The notes under the pieces were generated by a model that saw only the letters and a program-made list of their open reading frames with translations, did not search any database and was not told where the DNA came from. A DNA stretch of 64,000 bases from Erinaceus europaeus (lineage: Eukaryota > Chordata > Mammalia > Eulipotyphla > Erinaceidae): contig NC_080172.1 of the NCBI RefSeq assembly GCF_950295315.1, positions 117,309,288-117,373,287 on the forward strand, read 5' to 3'. The translations under genes and the position numbers were made by a program. Shown here in pieces: positions 23,389-34,194 of the stretch. Every line of letters starts with the position of its first letter. Positions within the stretch are counted from its first letter, which is position 1.

Positions 23389-23545
23389 ATAAAATAATAT
23401 TTTGAAGGGGAAACTCGACCCACAGAGAGTTGCGTATAGGAGGCTATGACCCTGAGGCCTGAGGCCGGCCCTGCCGTCCTGCTGAGTGAAGACACCCTGT
23501 GGGTGGCTGCCAGCAGCATATGACAACATGTGCTTGAGGTGAGGG

Positions 23546-23657
23546 AGGTTTTTATTTATTTTTTTCCGGAGCACTGAGCTCTGGCTCATGGTGGTGCTGA
23601 GCACTGACACTGGGCCTTTGGTGCCTGTGCACGCCTAGTATGCTACCTCCCTAGCCC
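23546..23657 (-). repeat. SINE family D
   Basis: 'ggctcatggtggtgctgagc' and 'tatgctacctccctagcccc'. Confidence 0.75.
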
Positions 23658-23721
23658 CACATCCATTTGAATTGTAATGAGAGAAAAGTAATTACCTATG
23701 AACCAGCAAACAAACGAAAAC

Positions 23722-23935
23722 AGGGCTGGCTGGTAGCCCACCTGATTGAGCACACATGTTACAATGCCAAGGACCTGGGTTCGAACCTCCAGCCCACCTG
23801 CAGTGGGAAAGCTTTGCCAGTGATGAAGCAGTGCTGCAGGTGTCTCTCTGTATCTCATCCTCCCTATTACCCTCCCTTACCTCCCGGTTTCTCTCTGTCT
23901 CTACCTAATAAATAAGTAAAGATTTAAAAAAAAAG
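23722..23935 (+). repeat. SINE family A
   Basis: Head 'agggctggctggtagcccac', CT-rich body and an AATAAATAAGTAAAG tail. Confidence 0.82.
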
Positions 23936-24837
23936 TAAAGAAAAAGAGATGAAGAAAGAAAAGGAGAGAAAAAAAAAAAAACCAAGCCAACAGTTTCTAA
24001 GATATAGTAAGAACTCTGACGGTCAGTCACCTTTGGGAAGGTGGAGGCATGATGCTTGGTGGTAGGTGAGGTGTGGGATTAGCTATACCATGTGATCTTA
24101 CAGTGTAGATAGACCACTATCACTCAGAAATTTAAGAAGAAAGAAAAGGAGGCTCTCAGTTCTTCAGTAGCGTGGGGTACAAGTGGGGTACTCAGAGTCT
24201 CACCCCCCCCCGCCCACCATCAGCACTTCGAGCCACGCCTGGCTAGAGTGTGCCCTCATCACAGAGTCCCGTGGCCCAGAAGAAAGGCTCCTTCTGTGGG
24301 ACAGAGCTGAGCCCAAATGAGCCTGGGCTTTTTTCCTGGGCCGGCCGGCCTAGGCAGCTGGGGCGCTCCTCTCCCCTAGCCCACTCTGCTCGCACAACTC
24401 TGAGTGCAGTCTCTGCCCAGAGACTCCACCATCACACCCCTCGCCCCCAGCCCACCTTGCTCCTGTCTGGGCTCCAGGAACACCCTTCCCCTTCTGTGCT
24501 AGGAAGGGTCCCCTGTCTGGGGGCTGCTCTTCCTGCCAGCCCGACAGGCCCTGCTTCCTCCCGCGGAGGCCCCAGGGGCTGGCCCTCCCTTGTCGCCGTC
24601 AGAAAGCTGAAGTTCTGCAGTGAGTTTTAGGAAATGAATCTCTGGGGTCAGTGGTGTCTGGCTCTGAGCCCCAGACAAGCTGTGAGGACACCTCAGGATT
24701 CTGGCTCTGCCTACCATGAACTCCTCACAGGGCAGAGGGGGCACTAGACCCCACCCCCCAGGTCTCCATCTCTGTAGATGAGGGAAAATGGTGTCTCTCT
24801 CCATTTGTTTTCTTGTTGTGTCGTATCACAACCTGGA

Positions 24838-25345
24838 TCATCTAAGTTCATTTCCCACGTCTACGCTCGACCGGACCTGCCAATATACACGGATATCTTC
24901 GCCTACCCTGTCCAACGCTTGACGTCTCGTCACCCAATCTGGTCCCCTATGCCTACACTGAACTTCTCTGTTCCAGTCTCTTGGAAACAGAGTTGGCAGT
25001 CAGCTGAGGTGAAGAACAAACACCTCATCACAGACCCCTGCAAGCGTCAACCCGGCTTTGACCTAGCACGTTATGATTGGGCCCTCCTCCATCGCTATCG
25101 AACAGGCCATGGCCGGTGCGCCGCTATGTCCCATCGCTGGGGAGCCAGAGACGACCCGAACTGCCCCTGCGGCTCCAGACAGACTATGAGCCACATAGTC
25201 AACGACTGCCACCTCTCCAGATTCAAAGGAGGTCTCGAAACTTGACATCAGGCTCAACCTGACGCTGTTGACTGGCTACGGAAGAAGGACAAACGCTAGA
25301 AAAAGAACAACCTGGAACAACCTGGCAGCCGTCAATAAAAGCTAG
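24838..25345 (+). mobile_element. 3' fragment of a non-LTR retrotransposon, not L1-like
   Basis: The + frame from about 24850 encodes the C-terminal end of a non-LTR retrotransposon polyprotein. Visible motifs are LTSRHPIWSPMP, NKHLITDPCKRQPGFDLAR, LLHRYRTGHGRCAAMSHRWG, and a zinc knuckle C-P-C-x7-H-x4-C (codons at 25162, 25168, 25192, 25207). This spacing is the C-terminal CCHC of non-LTR elements outside L1. A TGA at 25243 interrupts the frame; the same frame then runs about 20 codons to TAG and a short tail with AATAAA at about 25335. The 5' part is missing. I cannot fix the clade (Jockey/CR1-like is my impression) or find a TSD. The left border near 24838 is uncertain. Confidence 0.8.
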
Positions 25346-25351
25346 GTCAGA

Positions 25352-25576
25352 CCCGAGAGATAGCTCACCAAACAGGGTGCAGACTTACATCATCCTGCTT
25401 GAGAACCTGGATCTGAGGGCATGAGGGCATCATGCGAAAGAGGAAGCTTGGTGCTGGGTGGTGGCGCACCTGGTTAAGCGCACACGCTATAATGTTATAA
25501 TGTGCAAGGACCCAGGTTCAAGCCCCCAGGCCCCACCTGCAGGGGGAAAGCTTTGCGAGTGGTGAAGCTGTGTTGC

Positions 25577-25616
<40 letters not shown>

Positions 25617-25792
25617 GTCTCCCTGTCTATCACCCCTTCCCTCTTGATGTCTGGCCATCTCTATCCAATAGATAAACGATGATACTACAAAAAATAAAAA
25701 CAAAAAAAGAGGAAGTTTATTCAACAGTGGAACAATACTGTCATGTCTCTCCTCTCCCTCTCTCTTTTCCTTCTCTCTTGGAAATAATCCCC
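25352..25792 (+). repeat. SINE family E, interrupted
   Basis: Head 'cgagagatagctcaccaaac' at 25352, body resumed at about 25716 (catgtctctcctctccctct). A family A copy splits it. Confidence 0.6.
25449..25708 (+). repeat. SINE family A nested in family E
   Basis: Flanked by 'aagaggaagctt' and 'aagaggaagttt'. Contains a (CT)15-type run. Confidence 0.87.
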
Positions 25793-25872
25793 CCATATCT
25801 ATATATCTATATATAAGTATAGACAGATGATAGATAGATAGGTAAACAGATAGATAGAAATATAGAGATAGT
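25793..25872. repeat. (TATC/GATA)n microsatellite
   Basis: Imperfect TATCTA and GATAGATA units. Confidence 0.9.
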
Positions 25873-25915
25873 CCGCGGGGAACAGTGGAGTGCCACTTAC
25901 ATGAAACACTATGAA

Positions 25916-25916
<1 letters not shown>

Positions 25917-25955
<39 letters not shown>

Positions 25956-25977
25956 CACACACACACACACACACTAG
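25917..25977. repeat. (CA)n microsatellite
   Basis: About 30 CA units with one 'acgg' interruption. Confidence 0.95.
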
Positions 25978-26079
25978 GATTGACTTCATGACTGGCTGGC
26001 AGGAGGGAAGGGGGTCAGAGAGGAAAGGCCCTGCCCAGCTGGACAGCCTCGATCTCCACACCATCTGGCATGTTGGGCC

Positions 26080-26384
26080 TTTTTTTAAAAAAAAAAATAC
26101 TTATTTATTTATTCCCTTTTGTTGCCCTTGTTTTTATTGTTGTTGTGGTTATTATTGTTGCTGTTATTGATGTCGTTGTTGTTGGATAGGACAGAGAGAA
26201 ATGGAGAGAGGAGGGGAAGACAGAGAGGGGGAGAGAAAGACAGACACCTGCAGATCTACTTCACCGCCTGTGAAGTGACTCCCCTGCAGATGGGGAGCCA
26301 GGTGCTCAAACTGGGAATCCTTATGCCGGTCCTTGAGCTTTGCACCACCTGCGCTTAACCTGCTGCGCTACCTCCCGACTCCCC
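26080..26384 (-). repeat. SINE family B
   Basis: Long TTG-triplet region (ACAACAA on the element strand), then 'tggataggacagagagaaat' and ending 'cctcccgactcccc'. Confidence 0.88.
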
Positions 26385-27629
26385 ATGTAAATGTCCTTCC
26401 TCTGGCTCCATCTGACATCCAAGGAACTGTACTGAGTTACGTGGGTTTTTGGCCGGGGTGGGGGGAGGGTTGGGGAGAATGTTCTTTGCAGGAGACACCA
26501 ACCACCAACACCAGAAGAGTAGAGAGCAGAGGCTGAGGACAAGAGAGTGGCGTTCGAGTGCTGCTGTAGACGCTTGTGGAGGACCTTGGGCATTTCACGT
26601 CTCTGCGACTCAGTGTCTTCCATCTGCTGCTACAGCACAAGCTCTCTGAGGTTCTTCCGGCTACGCTTGGCCTTGAACTCCAAGGGGTCAGGTCCCCCTT
26701 CAGCCACCATGCACCTAGCCATCGGTGCTCAGTGAGTGAATCAGAAAACGCCAAAGAGCTCTGAGAACGCGTCCAGTGGAGACGGAAGAGAGGAGCACAA
26801 AAGAAAGGCCAAGAGAAGTCAGAGAAAGCAGGAGTGGGGAGAGGAAGACAATCTTGACTGCCCTGCTTCCTCTCTCCTCTCACCTCTCTGGGCTTCCTCT
26901 TCTCACTGACCCCGTCTCCTGTCCCCCGTCCTCACAATTCCCCCCAGAAGCCCATGGGGCTGCAGCTTCAGAGTTCTGGCCAAGGTCCTCCTTGTTGGAA
27001 CCTTCTCCGCTCTATCAGTGCCGGGCAGGAGGCATAGGAGCCAGGACACCCTTTGTCCTGACAGCCCTCGTGTTTATTCAAGTCCATTCTGCAGCCTCCC
27101 TGGCCAAGGCCTGGCACAGGTGCAGATCTCTGGCCAGATGGCCAGTGAGCCGGCTCTGGACCCCGGGGTTCTCCGCCTCACTGTTCCTGGGTTCCAGGGT
27201 GGGGACTGGAGTGGTGATGACGCGTTTGCCATGGCCATGACCCAGGTCAACAGGTCGGGTCTGCTCCCCTGGCCTAGGAGATGACTCAGAATTCCTGGAA
27301 CATCCAGGAAGTGCCCGAGTGTGGATGTCACGTGGTCCCAAGCCTTCGTGTTGTAGATGGAGAAAGGGCCTCATCCTTGGCTTGGAGGAGTGGAGCTGGG
27401 CCTGGAATGTAAGTTTTCTTACTGCCCTGCTGGGCACACAGGTCTATTTCCTCCCTTCTTACCTTCCTCCTTTCCTTTGCTGGTGTGATATTCCCCCCCA
27501 TATGCGATGTGGCCCACGCTGAGACGGCCGCCATTCAAGACCTCGATGCGGGTGGGCACCATGCAGAACTATACCGCTTGTCTCTACAGTCTTGTAAACG
27601 ACTGCAAATTGCACCTTAAGAAGGGCTTC

Positions 27630-27968
27630 AGGGATCGGACGGCAGCGCAGCGGGTTAAGCGCAGGTGGCACAGAGTAAGGACCGGCGTAAGGATCCCGGT
27701 TCGAGCCCCCGGCTCCCCACCTGCAGGGGAGTCACTTCCCAAGAGGTGAAGCAGGTCTGCAGGTGTCTGTCTTTCTCTCCCCCTCTCTGTCTTCCCCTCT
27801 CCTCTCCATGTCTCTCTGTCTTATCCAACAACAACAATGACAATAGTAACAACAATGATAAACAACAAGGACAACAAAAGAGAAAAAATGGCCTCCAAGA
27901 GCAGTGGATTAGTAGTGCAGGCACCGAGCCCCAGCAATAACCCTGGAGAAAAAAAAAAAGGGGGAGGA
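27630..27968 (+). repeat. SINE family B with 3' module and TSD
   Basis: Head 'atcggacggcagcgcagcgg', body, CAACAA region and the module 'caccgagccccagcaataac'. Flanked by 'gggcttcag' and 'aggcttcag'. Confidence 0.9.
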
Positions 27969-28344
27969 GGCTTCAGCAAAAACAATCTACAGGAGCAGCT
28001 GGCCTACAAAAGAAACAAGGGTAGGACAGCTAGCTCAGGTGGGATGTGGTCTGCTTTGTCAGGCATGTGGCTGGGCTGGAGGCTGGGCCCCGCCACGCCC
28101 TCCGTCTTTCCCTCCCTCTCTCTGCCTCTCTTTCTATCTGAAAAACTGGGCCTGCAGTGGCGGAGCCCAGTGACAGCACACAGACAAGAGAGAGAAGCAG
28201 AGTCCTGTCACCAAAAGGTCGACGTGTACAAATCCTTTGGACCAGAGCTTCCTGTCATGCCCACCTCTCCAAAAGTGGTGCCAGCCTTCGCACGTTGTCT
28301 GTGCCTGGCATCCTTACAGACAGACCTACTAGGCAAACACTTGG

Positions 28345-28436
28345 TTCTTTCTTTGCCACCAGGGTTCTCACTGGGGCTCAGTGCCAGCACTGTGAATGCC
28401 CGGCCCAGCAGCCATATTTCCCCCTTCCCCCCCAAA
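28345..28436 (-). repeat. Isolated SINE 3' module
   Basis: 'gccaccagggttctcactgg', 'ggctcagtgccagcactgtg'. No SINE body follows; an L1 starts instead. Confidence 0.65.
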
Positions 28437-28897
28437 AAAACCTTTTTTTCCTTTACTGGAGATGGGGGATTAATGGTTACAGCCAACAGCAAAGCAAAGT
28501 AGTTTCTACATGTGTAACAGTATTCGGTTTTCCACATAACAGTTCATCCCCTACTGGGTCCTCCTGCACCTCCATGTTCCAGGACCTGAACCCCCCCCCG
28601 CCCCCCCAGCCCCAGAGTCCTTGACTTTGGTGCAGTCCACCAGCACCAGTCCCAGTTCTGGCTAGTGTTTCCCCTTTTGTTCTTATTTCTCCACTTCTAC
28701 CTTTGAGTGAGATCATCCCAACTTCATCCTTCTCTTTCTGGCTGATTTCACTTCACAGGATTCCTTCAAGCTCTTTCCAAGATGAAGTGAAGAAAGTGAA
28801 ATCGCCATTTTTAACAGCTGAGTAGTATTCCATTTTGTGTATCTAGACCACAACTTCCTCAGCCACTCATCTGTTGTTGGACACCTGGGTTGTTTCC
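28437..28897 (-). mobile_element. L1 LINE 3' end
   Basis: The same sequence as the 3' end of the L1 at 18067, including minus-strand [15 protein letters not shown]. It stops at the boundary with another L1 tail at 28898. Confidence 0.9.
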
Positions 28898-29107
28898 TCA
28901 TTTATTTATTTATTTTCCTCTCTTGGAGGATTAATGTGTTACAGTTGACAGTAAATACAATAGTTTGTACATGCATACCATTTCTCCATTTTCCACACAA
29001 CAATATAACCCCCACTAGGTCCTCTGTCATCCTTTTCTAGGACCTGTACTCCCCCCACCCACCCACCCACCCCAGATTCTTTTACTTTGATGCAAAACAC
29101 CTCCTTT
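28898..29107 (-). mobile_element. L1 LINE 3' UTR, second copy
   Basis: A fresh T-rich end ('catttatttatttattttcc') followed by 'ttacagttgacagtaaatac' repeats the L1 3' UTR next to the previous copy. Confidence 0.8.
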
Positions 29108-29334
29108 ATTTTATTATTTTATTTTATTTTATTTTACTTTACTTTACTTTATGGGACACAGAGAAACTGAGAAGGTAGGAGGAGATAGAGAGGGAGAGAG
29201 ACAGAGAGACACCTGCAGCCCTGCTTCACCACTTGTGAAGCTTTCCTCCTGCAGATAGGGAGCGGGGGCTTGAACCAAGGGCCTCAGGCATGCTAATATG
29301 TGCACTTAACTGGGTGTGCCCCTGCCTGGCCCCA
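29108..29334 (-). repeat. SINE family A
   Basis: Starts with (TTTTA)n and TTTAC repeats as its tail and ends 'gcccctgcctggcccc'. Confidence 0.82.
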
Positions 29335-29512
29335 GGTGAAAGCTGCTTTGTTAGTTCCCCCTTTGGGAAAGAAAATTCGGCTCTTGAAATTTTGACAAAT
29401 GTAGTTCCTGCTGAAAACACTCCCAAGGCTCACTGTCACAGACATTCGTCTATGTCAGTGGATGTAACTTAAATGACCACCTACAAAGGAATTCTAAAAA
29501 ATAACAGTGCAG

Positions 29513-29783
29513 GGAGCCGGGCAGTGGTTCAGCGGGTTAAGCGCACGTGGCACGAAGCACAAGGACCGGCGGAAGGATCCTGGTTCAAGCCCCCGGCTCC
29601 CCACCTGCACGGGAGTCGCTTCACAGGCGGTGAAGCAGGTCTGCAGGTGTCTGTCTTTCTCTCTCCATCTCTGTCTTCCTCTCCTCTCTCAGTTTCTCTC
29701 TGTCCTATCCAACAACAACAGCAATAACGATGATGGTAAACATCAAGAGCAACAAAAGGGGAAAGAATAAAAATAAATAAATA
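29513..29783 (+). repeat. SINE family B
   Basis: Head 'ggagccgggcagtggttcag'. Flanks share 'aaataacag', a probable short target duplication. Confidence 0.87.
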
Positions 29784-29889
29784 ACAGCTGGAACATGCAC
29801 CGCTCTGCCTTGCTTTCAACCCAGATGTGAGCCTGACACCCACCCCACTAGAGGAAGCTGTGGTGTTGTGTTATCTCTCCTTCTCTCCC

Positions 29890-30610
29890 TCCCCCCTTTT
29901 ATGGCTTTAATTGACAAGTCCATTGGACAAGAGGGGCACAATTCCACACAGTTCCCACCACCAGAGTTCCTGTCCCATCCCCTCCATTGGAAGCTTCCCT
30001 GTTCTTTATCCCTCTGGGAGCATGAACCCAGATTCTTTATGGGGAGCAGCAGGTGGGAGGTCTGGCTTCTGTCATTGCTTCTCCACTGGACGTGGGTGTT
30101 GGCAGGTGGATCCACACCCCCAGCCTGTGTCTCTCTTCCCCTAGTGGGGCAGGGATCCGGGGAGGGGAGGCTCCAGGACACATGGGTGAGGGTGTCTGTT
30201 CACGGAAGTTAGGTTGGCATCATAGTAATATCTGCAATTTGGTGGCTGAAAAGCATTAAGATATAAAGCAGAAAAATTGTTTAATAATCAGGACTCTAAA
30301 GGTTAGAATGTAGCAGATGAGATTTAAAATTTCCAATTTGGAAAAAGCTAGTAGGTCTATTTGGGGGATATTTCAAGGGGCTCATGACTCCGCTAATTTC
30401 TGCCTGAGGCTGACAGCTAACATGCAGGTGGACCCAAGGTATTGTCTGGGGGAGATGATGTCAGAGTTGGAAATAAGATCAGAAAGCTGGATGAGGGAAG
30501 AGAGTAGCTCCCAAATGTGGGAAAGCATATAAATACCACTAACTGTAAACCCCATCGATCTGATCTAAGGCTCATATTCAGCACAGGAGCCTGGGTGACC
30601 TCTGAGTCCC
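29890..30610 (-). repeat. Family R copy
   Basis: Long copy: 'cacagttcccaccaccagag', 'ctggacgtgggtgttggcag', then 'gcatataaataccactaact', which also occurs in the copy at 42702. It ends where a SINE A body begins. Confidence 0.82.
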
Positions 30611-30747
30611 TGTCTCCACCTGCAGGGAGAAAGCTTCACAAGTGGTGAAGCAGAGCTGCGGGTGTCTCTCTCCCTCTCCCTCTCTATTTCCTCTTTCACT
30701 CTCGATTTCTCTCTCTCTCTATCTAATAATAGACTAATAATTAAAAC
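30611..30747 (+). repeat. SINE family A, 5'-truncated
   Basis: Starts inside the body at 'ccacctgcagggagaaagct'. It is joined directly to family R without a head. Confidence 0.75.
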
Positions 30748-31075
30748 AGGAAGAATTCGGGGAGTCGGGCGGTAGCGCAGCGGGTTAAGCTCACGTGGCT
30801 CCAAGCGCAAGAACTGGCATAAGGATCCCGGTTCGAGCCCCCGGCTCCCCACCTGCAGGGGAGTCACTTCCCAAGAGGTGAAGCAGGTCTGCAGGTGTCT
30901 GTCTTTCTCTCCCCCTCTCTGTCTTCCCCTCCTCTCTCTATTTCTCACTGTCCTATCCAACAATGACGACATCAATAACAACTACAATAACAATAACTAT
31001 AACAATGAAAAACAAAGGCAACAAAAGGGAAAATAAATAAATAGAAAAAAATGTTTTAAAAAAGAGGAAGAATTC
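30748..31075 (+). repeat. SINE family B with perfect TSD
   Basis: AGGAAGAATTC at 30748-30758 and 31065-31075. A full-length young copy lying 250 bases before exon 5. Confidence 0.95.
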
Positions 31076-31100
31076 ATCTCTGGTGATGGCTGAAAGTTGA

Positions 31101-31128
31101 ATAACAACAACAACAATAATAATAATGA
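31101..31128. repeat. (AAC)n(AAT)n short repeat
   Basis: Lies about 190 bases upstream of the exon 5 acceptor. Confidence 0.85.
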
Positions 31129-31304
31129 CTTCGCCCAAAGCATTGAGCCAGCCCTGCAGGTGTCAGCTTGGGGCTGTACTGCCCTGGGAAGTGCAGCTGG
31201 GCATCTGGCTCCCGTGTTCAGGAGGGGCCAGGTGCTCAGAGCAGTGAAGGGTGGTGGCAAGGTGGGCACCAGACAGCCCCCTCTCACCGGGCCTCCCCCT
31301 CTGA

Positions 31305-31682
<378 letters not shown>

Positions 31683-31751
31683 TGACCGACTGACCCAGCA
31701 GCCGACAGCCCTAGAGCGAGCAGGAGAGGCAGTGAGGTCAGCTGGATTGAA

Positions 31752-31934
31752 TTTATCACATTACAGTGCAGAAGGACCCGGGTTCAAGCCCCTGACCCCC
31801 GCCAGCAGGGAGAAGCACCACGCATGGTGAAGAAAGGCTGCGGGTGTCTCTCTCCCTCTCTAGCTCCTCTCCCCTTCTCAATTTCTCTCTTGTCTGTTCC
31901 AATAACAAATAAATAAAATATTTTTAAAAATAAA
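31752..31934 (+). repeat. SINE family A, 5'-truncated
   Basis: Starts 'tttatcacattacagtgcag'. AATAAATAAAATA tail runs into the purine repeat. Confidence 0.8.
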
Positions 31935-31966
31935 GGAGAGGAGAAGAGAGGAGAGGAGAGGAGAGG

Positions 31967-32001
<35 letters not shown>
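31935..32001. repeat. (GGAGA)n(GA)n purine repeat
   Basis: Pentamers followed by a GA dinucleotide run. Confidence 0.93.
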
Positions 32002-32002
<1 letters not shown>

Positions 32003-32005
<3 letters not shown>

Positions 32006-32100
32006 TGAACCACAGCACCACTCTGGTCTCTATAGTGCTGGGGACTGAACTCAGGACCTCACGCTTGCAAGTGCAACGCTCTTGCCCAGTGCCCCACCTC
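32003..32100 (-). repeat. SINE family D fragment
   Basis: 'tctatagtgctggggactga' and 'ctcaggacctcacgcttgc'. Confidence 0.65.
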
Positions 32101-32589
32101 CAGGGCACTGGGGAAGAGTTTCTGGACAGGCGTGCCCTCCTGAAATGAGGACTAGGTTTTCTGTTGTGGGAAGCACATGGTTCGAATGGGCAGTGATGGT
32201 CCTGGAGGCTGGAAGCCTGAAAACTCCCCCACCGGCTCCTGGGCAAGGAGCAGACCTACACAGAGAGCAAAGTTGCCTGAGTTTCGGGGCTGCCCAGCCT
32301 GAGTGGGGGGCCGGGGGATGGAGTGTTCTCCTGCTCCCTGGCTGGGCTGTCAGGTTCCCACAGTCTTCTCAGAGCAGACTCTGGGGTCCCTGCTGGCAGG
32401 GGCTCAGGCTGCGGAGGGAGGAGGAAGAGCAGTTAAACAGGCCGTGAGAAGTAGCTCCCGTGGGGACCCACTCCTGGCCCGTTCTGGGGGCTCCATGAGC
32501 AGGGGTGGCAGGCCGGCAAAATCCACCTCCCCCAGTGCTTGCTGGGGGCACTTGTGAGACACCTGGCCGGCCCGGCCACGGTGCTAGGG

Positions 32590-32745
32590 CCTCTCCCATC
32601 TCAGGTCACCTTGCTAGGTAGGTGCCATGACCCACTCGCTGCAGGTGCAGGAAAGGAGGGGCTGGCCGGCCCAGGGGCACAGAGCCAGACAGGAGCCCAG
32701 CTGGGGATGGTAGATGCCCAAACCTCGGTTCTTTCCACCCAAGAG
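32590..32745 (-). repeat. MIR-like fragment
   Basis: 'gtaggtgccatgacccactc' and 'ggggcacagagccagacagg' resemble the inverse MIR core. Diverged. Confidence 0.45.
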
Positions 32746-33094
32746 AAGCAAGATGTTGGCTGGACTGACAGCCTGGGGTGTGAAGGCAAGAGGGAAAGTT
32801 CCAGTGGCTTGCGGGACAAGTCGCGACCTATCTCTCTACAGTTTTCTATGCCAAGACGCAGTGTGACTTTTCCAGCAAACAACCCAGGAAAAAGAAGCTA
32901 GGTGGCTTTGAAGGTGCAGGAACCAGCTTTCTCCTCCTGTACCCTTCCCACCCCCTCTCCCCGCTGCCTCTGGCCTCTGGGAGGACCCCAAAGGGGGCGG
33001 GGTAGGGAGGCAGCCAGCTCCTGGCCCCCCTCTGCGCCTCCCCTCGCCCCAGGGTGATACCAGAGCTGCCCCCAGCCCAGCCTGCCCCGCCCCT

Positions 33095-33245
33095 CCTGGG
33101 AGCCTCCCGCAGCTGTTCTGGGCACATTCCTGGGCGCTTTCTCATCCCCACGTCTGGCGGCCACTGCTTCCCCCCACCTGGAAGCTTGTCTATTCCTTGT
33201 AAAATTTCCTGGCTGTCAGGATGAGGCTTTTATTGGTCCAAGGGA
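33095..33245. promoter_or_regulatory. Candidate muscle-type regulatory block
   Basis: Single-copy-looking block with E-boxes CAGCTG (33110) and CACCTG (33175), an M-CAT/TEAD core CATTCCT (33124) and an inverse CCAAT (attgg, near 33235). The motifs fit muscle enhancers, but each alone is common. Confidence 0.3.
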
Positions 33246-33519
33246 CCCAGAAACAGGTGTCACTCAAGGTCCAGGGAGGGTGGCTGGGAACAGGGAGAAG
33301 CCAGAGCCCAGACAAACCCACCAGGAGGGGCCGGGGCAGACCCACTGCTGCTCTTCCTCCTTCCACACTCTGCGTTCCGTTCCGGGGCAGGGATGAGTCT
33401 CCCGTTCTCCCGTGTCCTCCCATCCCAGCCCCCTGCAGACAGGCTTGGTCCTCCCTCTCCCACCTCACAGCCAGAGAGCTTTCCCAGCAGAGGAAGAAGC
33501 ACGCGAATGTTAAAGAATG

Positions 33520-33640
33520 AGCAAAAGCTGAGCCTGGGCCACTGTGTTGAGATTCACATGCCTGAGACCCCAGAGGTCCGGGTTCTAGTCCCCGGCACCA
33601 CCACAAGCCAGAGCTGAGCAGGACTCTGGTCTCTCATCAA
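33520..33640 (+). repeat. SINE family D
   Basis: 'gttctagtccccggcaccac' and 'cacaagccagagctgagcag'. Confidence 0.7.
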
Positions 33641-33647
33641 AGAGACG

Positions 33648-33863
33648 GGGGGCCGGATGGTGGTGCCTCTGGTGGAGCGCACATGTTCAGGGCACAAGGT
33701 CCCGGGTTTGAGTCTCTGGTCCCCGCCTGCAGGGGGAAAGCTTGGCAAGTGGTGAGGCAGGGCTGCAGGTGTCTTTCTGTCTCTCTCCCTCTCTATCTCC
33801 CCCTTCCCTCTCAATTTCTGGCTGTCTCTATGCAGTAAATAAATAAAGATGATTTTTAAAAAA
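33648..33863 (+). repeat. SINE family A
   Basis: Head 'gggccggatggtggtgcctc', CT-rich body and an AAATAAATAAAG tail, in which the next SINE inserted. Confidence 0.85.
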
Positions 33864-34162
33864 TGAAAAAGAGTGGGAGTCAGGTGGTCGCACAGCGGTT
33901 TAAGTGCACATGGCGCAAAGTGCAAGGACGGGCTTAGGGATCCCGGTTCGAGCCCCCGGCTCCCCACGTGCAGGGGAGTCGCTTCACAGGCGGTGAAGCA
34001 GGTCTGCAGGTGTCTGTCTTTCTCTCCCCCTCTCTGTCTTCCCCTCCTCTCTCCATTTCTCTCTGTCCTATCCAACAACGACATCATCAATAACTACAAC
34101 AACAATAAAAAACAAGGGCAACAAAAGGGAAAATAAATAAATAAAAAGAAAAAAACTGAAAA

Positions 34163-34168
<6 letters not shown>
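33864..34168 (+). repeat. SINE family B with perfect TSD
   Basis: TGAAAAAGAGTG at 33864-33875 and 34157-34168 brackets a full-length copy. Confidence 0.95.
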
Positions 34169-34193
<25 letters not shown>

Positions 34194-34194
34194 A
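34162..34194. repeat. (GA)n run
   Basis: GA dinucleotides following the SINE TSD. Confidence 0.9.

Noticed and set aside
25901..26170. Small ORF with a His-Thr repeat
   Set aside because: It is a translation of the CA microsatellite followed by SINE sequence.
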